Assembly: GCF_047495875.1 (NCBI RefSeq)
Contig: NC_092474.1
Location: 11,687,655 to 11,751,654, forward strand
Length of the DNA stretch: 64,000 nt
DNA from: Pithys albifrons albifrons
Taxonomy: Eukaryota > Chordata > Aves > Passeriformes > Thamnophilidae
Reading direction: 5' to 3'
Part shown: positions 57,726 to 64,000 of the stretch, one piece after another
How positions within the stretch are numbered: position 1 is the first letter of the stretch
Layout of the letters: each line of letters starts with the position of its first letter
Program-made: the position numbers and the translations under genes
The notes under the pieces: generated by a model
What the model was told of the DNA's origin: nothing
The model's database searches: none
The model's input: the letters and a program-made list of their open reading frames with translations, nothing else

Positions 57726-60700
57726 TGTGGCTGGGTATCCCTTTGCAGAAGAGAATCTGGAGGAGAGGAAAGTGATTTGGTGATTTCACCTGCTGGATCC
57801 CTCCTTGTTGTCCAGGAACCACAGAGAGGAAAATTTCAAGCTCTTCTGTTCCCTCTGCCTTGTGGTAGAAGTTGTGTATGGTGTCTGTGATAACCTCATC
57901 TTGTGAGAAAAACGTGCTGATGAAGCTGCTCCTTATGTTTCTTTGTTCTTCATCTCGCTTGGAGTTTCCCACATCCAGGGGGACAGGGATGGGAATCTCC
58001 CATGGTTTGAGCTGGCTTCTCTTGGCTGCTGCTTTGCCCTGTGCCAGGACTACTGCTTTTTTTTTGGATTTGACCCAGGCTCTTTGGAGAGCAGAGTAAG
58101 AGCTGGAAAACATCCCTCTGCTCCCTTCCCTAGGCTCCAAGTGTTGCTGCTTATTTTTCTGGAGGGCAACCATTTCATGTGGATTCCAGAAGCGATGCAG
58201 CTCTGCGATCCCCCTCCCTCACTGCCTCCTGCCTCCCCCTCACCCCAACCTCTTCTCTTTTTCACCCCACCTTCCCCCAGGGGCATCCAGCCAGTGCAAA
58301 TGGTCCCTTGGCAGCAATGATGAAGATGGATGTCTGATTGATTCTCTCTCCTCTGTGCAACCCCCTCTCCAGCCCCCTCCCCTTTCCCTCTCCCCCCCTT
58401 TCCATGCCCTTCTGGCAGAAAATTAAAAGGCTATTTGTTAAAGGGCGAAAGCCCTCAGGTGCAGCCCCCGGCTGGACAATTTGTCTCCATGAAAAGGATG
58501 CTATTATGAGAGCGGCTGGATCCAGGAGGAGGGGGAGAATTTGCCAGGAAGAGAAGGGAGAGGTGGGGAGGGGGAAGGAGGCATCTCCCGGGGACAATGA
58601 GGTTGGGCTGAGGGGGACGGGAGATTGTCGGGGCTTGCCGGCTGGGCTGCCGTTCAACGGGCAGCGCGGAGGGGAGGGAGAGCCATGTGCTGGAGGGAGT
58701 GAAGCCAATCCTCTTGTTACGGGCCCTGCCGCGGAGCAGAAGTGCCGAACTGCCAAATCCTCTCTGCCGGAGGCTCCACAACTCACCCGCTTCAAAGGGA
58801 ACAGACGCTTGGGTCGGCCAGGCGCCCCATGGAGCGGTGGGACCCCGGCCCCTGCCTGTCCTCAGGCAGGAGGGCAGAGTCCTGCTGCTGCCTGATAGTC
58901 CTGGCTGCTGCCGGGCTCCCCTGCATGGCCTCAGGGCTGGCCGTGCTCTCTTCTGCCCCAGAGAAGAGGAAGAGGAGGAAATAATGCACCGATGTGCCTC
59001 TTGCCTATTGAATCCATCAGCCAAGTGTCTGCTCACACAGCCATCCATCCCATGGTACCCTTCCCTGCCTGCCATCCCTGTGTGTCTCTGCTTGCCATTC
59101 CTCCCACTCTCCATCCTTCTGGTTACTTTCTCCCTTCTTTGAACATCAATTTGTCCGTACACTCATCTGTTTGTCTCTCTTATTTTAAGGTTTAATATGA
59201 AGACCCATTTCTGTGGTCCCTGAGGATCTGCAGCAGTAACCTGGAGGAAGGTCCTCACAGGAGCTCTTGGAGCATCCAGCACTTTTCCTCTTTGAAATAC
59301 ACCAAAAACTCTTCTAGAGTTAGGCTTGGTAAATAAAAAATAACTGCTGTGAGGAGTGAGATCTCCTTATCCAGGTTTGGTTTTAGCTCTGAACAGGAAA
59401 AGTCTGATGTTCCAACTCCTCCAGTACAGAACTAAAATCAAACCCCTGGGAGGGACCAGGGCAGGACTGAGATCATTCCTTGCCTATTGATCTCTCAGAG
59501 CAGATAACAGCTCTGTGCAAGGTGACAGCAGTGGAAATGTGCTGGACAGAGGGTCCTGTGGAAGCTGGGGAGATGCCTTGGTTGTGCTCTGTGCCCAGCA
59601 GGATACAGCCACCACAAGGGTGAGGCTGGATGCACATCCTGTGTCGTGTGCAGGGAGGTTCTACTCTGATGCCTTAAAAGTGAGGGAAGCAAATGGTCAC
59701 TTCACCTGAGAGCAAGCAGGTAAACACTTAGAAATAGCAAGAAACAGCCTTGTCTGGGATAAAAGTGGCTCTGCTGGAGCAGTTTTTCCATGGGGGATGC
59801 TGCTTTCCAGCCTCTGGATGGGAAGGGGATGTTGCAGCTGGTGAGGTGATGACACTCACTATGTTGTAAGGCTGGTCTGGAAACAAGAAGCAGGTTTGGG
59901 TGGGTTTAGGCTCACTACACGTGAGGGAAAGGGAAAATCTGTGGAGGGTTGGGTGAGTGGGAGATGTCACAGCCCTGAGAGAAACCAGGGCTCTACACCA
60001 GTCAGCTCCACACTGAGTAGTTTGCTCTGGAGGGAAGGCATCTCTGCAGAGACTCTTCCTGAAGGTCACTCTATGGGACAAGAGCCTCTGGCTGTGGCCA
60101 TGTGGCAGGATAGAGCTCTGAGCATCACTCTGGGTGATGCTGTGAGAGCATCATTATCTCCTTGCAGCTCACTGAGGGCTGCCACCATTTTATCTTATTG
60201 ACAAGATGCTAAAACAAGAGTGTAAGTAACTATTAACAATGCCAGGATCCAGCAGATTCCCAAGGATAGGATTACTCTTAGATCTTTCCCCCAACGTCTT
60301 CTGGAAACTCATTTCTCCCTTCATCTAGTAAGGAGAGAGGAAAAAACCAGGCTGTGAGTAGTGAAAGAGCAGGTGCTGTGTCCCAGTGCTGAGCTTTCCT
60401 TCTCACTTTCCCATCACTCCAAATAAGATGCCAACACTGTTGTGCATTAATGGGATGTGGAATTCAAAGGATAAGTGCTTGTAGGAAGTCTGTGCCCAGT
60501 CTGGGCATCCCACCTGCTCTGTGGGACAAGAGTCACATCTCTCTGTGTTGGCAAGGCAGGATTACATTAAGTGGTGGCTCATGCTCAGACCTGCTTGACC
60601 CAAAGGTGCAGCCAGGGCTCAGAAAGCAGCTCAGAATTTGCATGATTCCCCTAAGAGCTGGCTCTGACTTAGAAGCCCCATTTAAAAAATCCATTAGAGT

Positions 60701-61204
60701 TCTATTTTAAAGTTTTAGCTCAGGACGAATTCAAAGTGTGTAGTTCTTCACAGGGGAAAAAATTTTTACCTTCAGGCAGGGACTAAAATAAGCTGGAGCC
60801 ATCTTGGACACATCCAGAAAAAAACAGGGATTGCTCTGCTTTTCTCTTGGATGTTTTGTTTTGGTTTTGCCTTTAAAGCCTGTTGTCTTCATCCACAATC
60901 CCTGTGCACATGTTATCACATGCGATCCTCAGGGACAAGCAAGTTGACGGAGGAATTATTTGGATCAGGAGGAAATATTTCTGGGGACACGTGGTTTTGC
61001 CGTCAGGAAGACATGGATGTGGGGTAGAGGTGCTGCTCTGGTGATAGAGAAGGCAGGGGAGATTCTGCAGAGGGGTTTTGAGCTGTCTGAGAACACACCC
61101 GTTGGTGAAATGATGGGTGGGTGGGTGCTGGTGGTCACCCTGGGCATCCTGCAGCCCCTGGCATGGTTGGCCAGGGTCTACTTTTTGAACTGTCTCAGGT
61201 GAGT
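57726..61204. other. Intergenic, no gene recognised
   Basis: Includes a possibly conserved patch at 58,415-58,560 (aaattaaaaggctatttgtt and neighbours) followed by a moderately GC-rich stretch to 58,980. No exon or repeat is recognised. Confidence 0.4.
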
Positions 61205-61420
61205 GCTGTTTGAATTATTCTGGAGGGTAAAAACAGTACTGGGGGAAATAAAAGGGGGGAAAAAGATGGCCTGAGTCCAAAGGCAAAAGCTCTCTGGAGA
61301 CAGTGCAGAGCTGTTCTGTGATGGTGTCTGGAAACCACGCGGAACGTGAAGCGGAAACCAATGAACCACAATCAGCACGCTGGAAATGAGACCTAATTGA
61401 TGGACAAAAACAGGAGCAGA
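61205..61420. promoter_or_regulatory. Candidate conserved noncoding element
   Basis: A block with tgtttgaattattctgg, aaccacgcggaacgtg, gaaaccaatgaaccac and gacctaattgatgg, unlike the surrounding sequence. Compositional evidence only. Confidence 0.3.
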
Positions 61421-62284
61421 TGGGCAACCCTGCCCACCACCCCTTTTCAGGGGTCTAATTTGCCACTGAAGCCAGGAGAATGGCCTTCCCTGAATAACCG
61501 AGTGCTGCTGCTGTGGATGGGGGTTGCCTTGTCCTGGCATTCTGCTGGAAGAGACCCTGGGGTGTCCATGCTGAGGGGAGCCAACAGCATCCCACATCCA
61601 CTGTGGGGTGGGCAGGTATGTCCCCCCTCCCTCCACCTGGCACAGTCACCCCCTGTCCTGGATACAGTGGGACACTGACACCCAGCAGGGCCCTGTGGGG
61701 TGGGGTTGCTCTAGTGCTTTATTCTTGGGGCCACATTCAGCAACTCAACTTTGGGACAGGCAACAGGGGCATTACAAAGCCTCAGCAAAATTACCACAGC
61801 TCCATAAGTGAGATTTGTTCTTTGCCAAGAGCTTTCAGATTTTGACATTTTTTGCTGCCATAAAACATGTGAGTTGGGAGAGTTATTTAAACAAGTCTGT
61901 CCTGCCTCACAGTCAGAACTGGCTGAACCCCTCTGTATTATGGTAGGACACGTGGCAAGCAGGTAACTCACAGCAATCCCACCCCAAGGATCAGGTGATC
62001 CAGTGATCAGTAGCACTGATTTGGGGATGCTGAGAGTCTGTGTGAGGTGCTTTTCCTTTGATCCCCAAAATATGCTGCAAGTCAGTCTTTCAAAGAACTC
62101 TTATGTACATCCAGCTTGGCTTGATCCATGGAGAAAAAGCAGCGAGTTCCCTCTGGCAATGCTCGTGGAGCTGGGTATCAGGGAGTGCTCGTGGCTCTGC
62201 CCCAGCTGCAGCCCCAAACACCCCTGTGCCCAGGGCTGCTCTCAAAGCCAGCACCAACCTCTTCCTCCTCCCACTGAGGCCCAG
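61421..62284. other. Intergenic, no gene recognised
   Basis: Ordinary intergenic sequence with no recognisable feature. Confidence 0.4.
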
Positions 62285-62650
62285 GGACGCTTAATGAGTT
62301 AATGCTGATTAAGTGCTTTTGGATAATCAGATAAAGGTGTCATAAAAGTGCTTTACAGTGATGATGATGTGTTTTATGGTGAGGAGAAACTGATGATCCC
62401 AAATAAAAATCCAAATTAAATCGGGGGGGAAGTGCAAAGGTGTCTTCAGATCTGGGGTGAACTTCACATTAAGGGCAAAAAACCATTCAAGCATTTGCAA
62501 AGTTCCCATCTCTCCTCAAACAGTGCTCATTTTGACCTCCCCCCTCCTCTCCGAGCCTTTCTGCTGGAGACCAAGATTAATTACCTCCCTCACAGCCCTT
62601 TGGGCTTCCCCCATCTGATAACGTGTGAATAAGGCTGACAGGACCTGCTA
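62285..62650. promoter_or_regulatory. Candidate conserved enhancer-like element
   Basis: Motif-dense AT-rich block with taatgagttaatgctgatta, ggataatcagataaagg (GATA-type), ccaaattaaatcg, agattaattacc and ctgataacg. Together with 49,846-50,050 it is one of the two most enhancer-like blocks in the desert. Confidence 0.4.
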
Positions 62651-64000
62651 AGGGTCTCACAGCTTTCTCAGCTCCGTGTCCTGCCTCTCGGAGCAACCAA
62701 GCACCAGCGGCACATCCGCAGGGTCATCACATCCTCACTGGTTCCCAGCCTCCTGCCAAGGTCAGCATTTAACTTGTCCCTCAACTTTTGGTATCCATGG
62801 AGTGGAAAACATGGGGATGGTGCTCCTGCCTGCTCTCCATGCTGGGATAAAGGAGAAATCAGCCTCAAAACCTGAATCTTTTTGCACAAACTGCACTGGC
62901 ATCAGGTCCGGAGCATGTCAGCAAGACCCTAAACGAATCAGGTAACAGCATTTTCCCCATTTTGAGAGCTGGATTTGTCCATGCTGTCAGAGACACTGGA
63001 GTTGAGGGACACATGTTAAGATCTACAGCAATTAAGAGGGGCTCCAGCCTTAATGTGCTCAGCTGAAAGCCCAGGTCCCCAGGTTGTGTGCGGGAAATTG
63101 GCTGGTAATTTAGCGGCTGGTGCCAACTGGCCGCATCTGTCCAGCCTTGGATAGCCCTTCCTTCCTTGCTCTTTTCCAACCGCTTCTCCTGGCAGGCATT
63201 CAGCCCAGGGATGAGGCAGAGACGCCTCGGAAAACCTGCTTGCTTGACACACTGGCTTGGGTTTATGGCCAGGGCCGGGCAGTGCCTCCATTCCAGGGTG
63301 GCACAGACAGGGCTGTCACCCTCCATACCTCTTCTTTGGGAGCAATGGGACCTGGCATGAGGGATTCCCAGATCCTGGCTCATCTTAAGTGGCTTTCTGG
63401 GGAGAAAATTTAACTTTTGCTTTTATTCAAGCAACTAAACCTTCCTCCCCACCTCCCCCCGTTTTTTTCTTTTTTTTTCTTGAGCCAACTAAGATGTTTG
63501 TTTAAAAATAAAATACCTCATACTATTTTTAATGCATTTTTTCCTCTTTTATCAAAGCAAATGAAAGACCTGGATTTGTTTCACTTCAGTTGAAAACATC
63601 AAGATGAAATCATCCAACTTCTCCAGTGTGGTATCTCTGTTAAAAACACATTTATTTAGGCAAGCTGCTTTGCCAAATTTGACAGGAGTCTGAGGCTTTG
63701 AGCTGAATTTCCCAGTCATCCTGAGACAGCAATTTGAAGAACAGATTTGTCTGACAATTTTCTTCAGGCTGGAGCTCCCTGAATCTTCAACCCAAAGGAT
63801 GGGACAATATCCCAAAGGAATTAGTGTTCATCCTACGAACACAGTGCTACAGAGTAAGGCAAAGGAGAGGCTGAAGATTTCAGTCAGACCCACAGAGGTC
63901 CTTCCCAAGATCCCTTCCCTGTGCCATCGGTTAACTGCACATCACCAAGCCCAGTGTGGTCTTCTGTGAGAGCTCAGCAAGTCCAAGTTCCAGCAAACTT
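62651..64000. other. Intergenic to window end
   Basis: No gene is recognised. An AT-rich patch at 63,400-63,620 contains a T-rich run and ctatttttaatgcatttttt, and may be another conserved element. Confidence 0.4.

Noticed and set aside
1..64000. CRISPR array, prokaryotic operon, tRNA or rRNA genes
   Set aside because: No regularly spaced identical repeats, no ribosome-binding-site gene chains and no recognisable structural RNA were seen. All genes have spliceosomal introns.

Overview
This is vertebrate nuclear DNA, almost certainly avian. The genes are multi-exon with GT-AG introns, many introns are under 100 bp, CpG-rich promoters are frequent, and the interspersed repeats recognised are CR1-type LINE fragments. 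The gene order TPCN1, SLC8B1, PLBD2, SDSL, LHX5 matches human 12q24.13 and its avian microchromosome counterpart. The human order also has SDS between PLBD2 and SDSL; nothing resembling SDS is seen here. The species cannot be named from the sequence.

Layout. (1) 1-4.4 kb: the last two coding exons and the 3' UTR of TPCN1 (two-pore channel 1), plus strand. (2) 5.4-11.3 kb: complete SLC8B1 (mitochondrial Na+/Ca2+/Li+ exchanger NCLX), minus strand, 15 coding exons, 582 aa, including one intron with U12-type signals and an unusual GT-AT end. (3) 12.9-17.2 kb: complete PLBD2 (lysosomal phospholipase B-like 2), plus strand, 12 exons, 563 aa, preceded by a promoter made of a repeated GC-box module. 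(4) 20.4-22.3 kb: complete SDSL (PLP-dependent serine/threonine dehydratase-like), plus strand, 7 coding exons, 327 aa. (5) 24.55-27.06 kb: a decayed second copy of the whole PLBD2-SDSL interval. It keeps a relic PLBD2-type promoter, the PLBD2 3' end with its poly(A) signal, and several intergenic blocks, but both coding regions are gone. (6) 28.2-36.6 kb: complete LHX5 (LIM-homeodomain transcription factor), minus strand, 5 exons, 402 aa. (7) 36.6-64 kb: no protein-coding gene recognised. This is a regulatory-type desert upstream of LHX5 with CpG islands, long purine and pyrimidine tracts, three CR1 fragments and several AT-rich blocks that look like conserved enhancers.

The genes have unrelated jobs: endolysosomal and mitochondrial cation transport, a lysosomal hydrolase, amino-acid catabolism and forebrain patterning. 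They are neighbours through conserved synteny, not as an operon-like unit. The most interesting observations are the hollowed-out tandem duplicate of PLBD2-SDSL, including a block of much higher identity that suggests gene conversion; the GT-AT U12-type intron in SLC8B1; the tandem GC-box promoter module kept in the relic copy; and two RFX X-boxes, one at the LHX5 promoter and one in a gene-desert CpG island.

Exon boundaries were worked out by hand from splice signals, reading-frame continuity and remembered family sequences. No alignment or database search was run.
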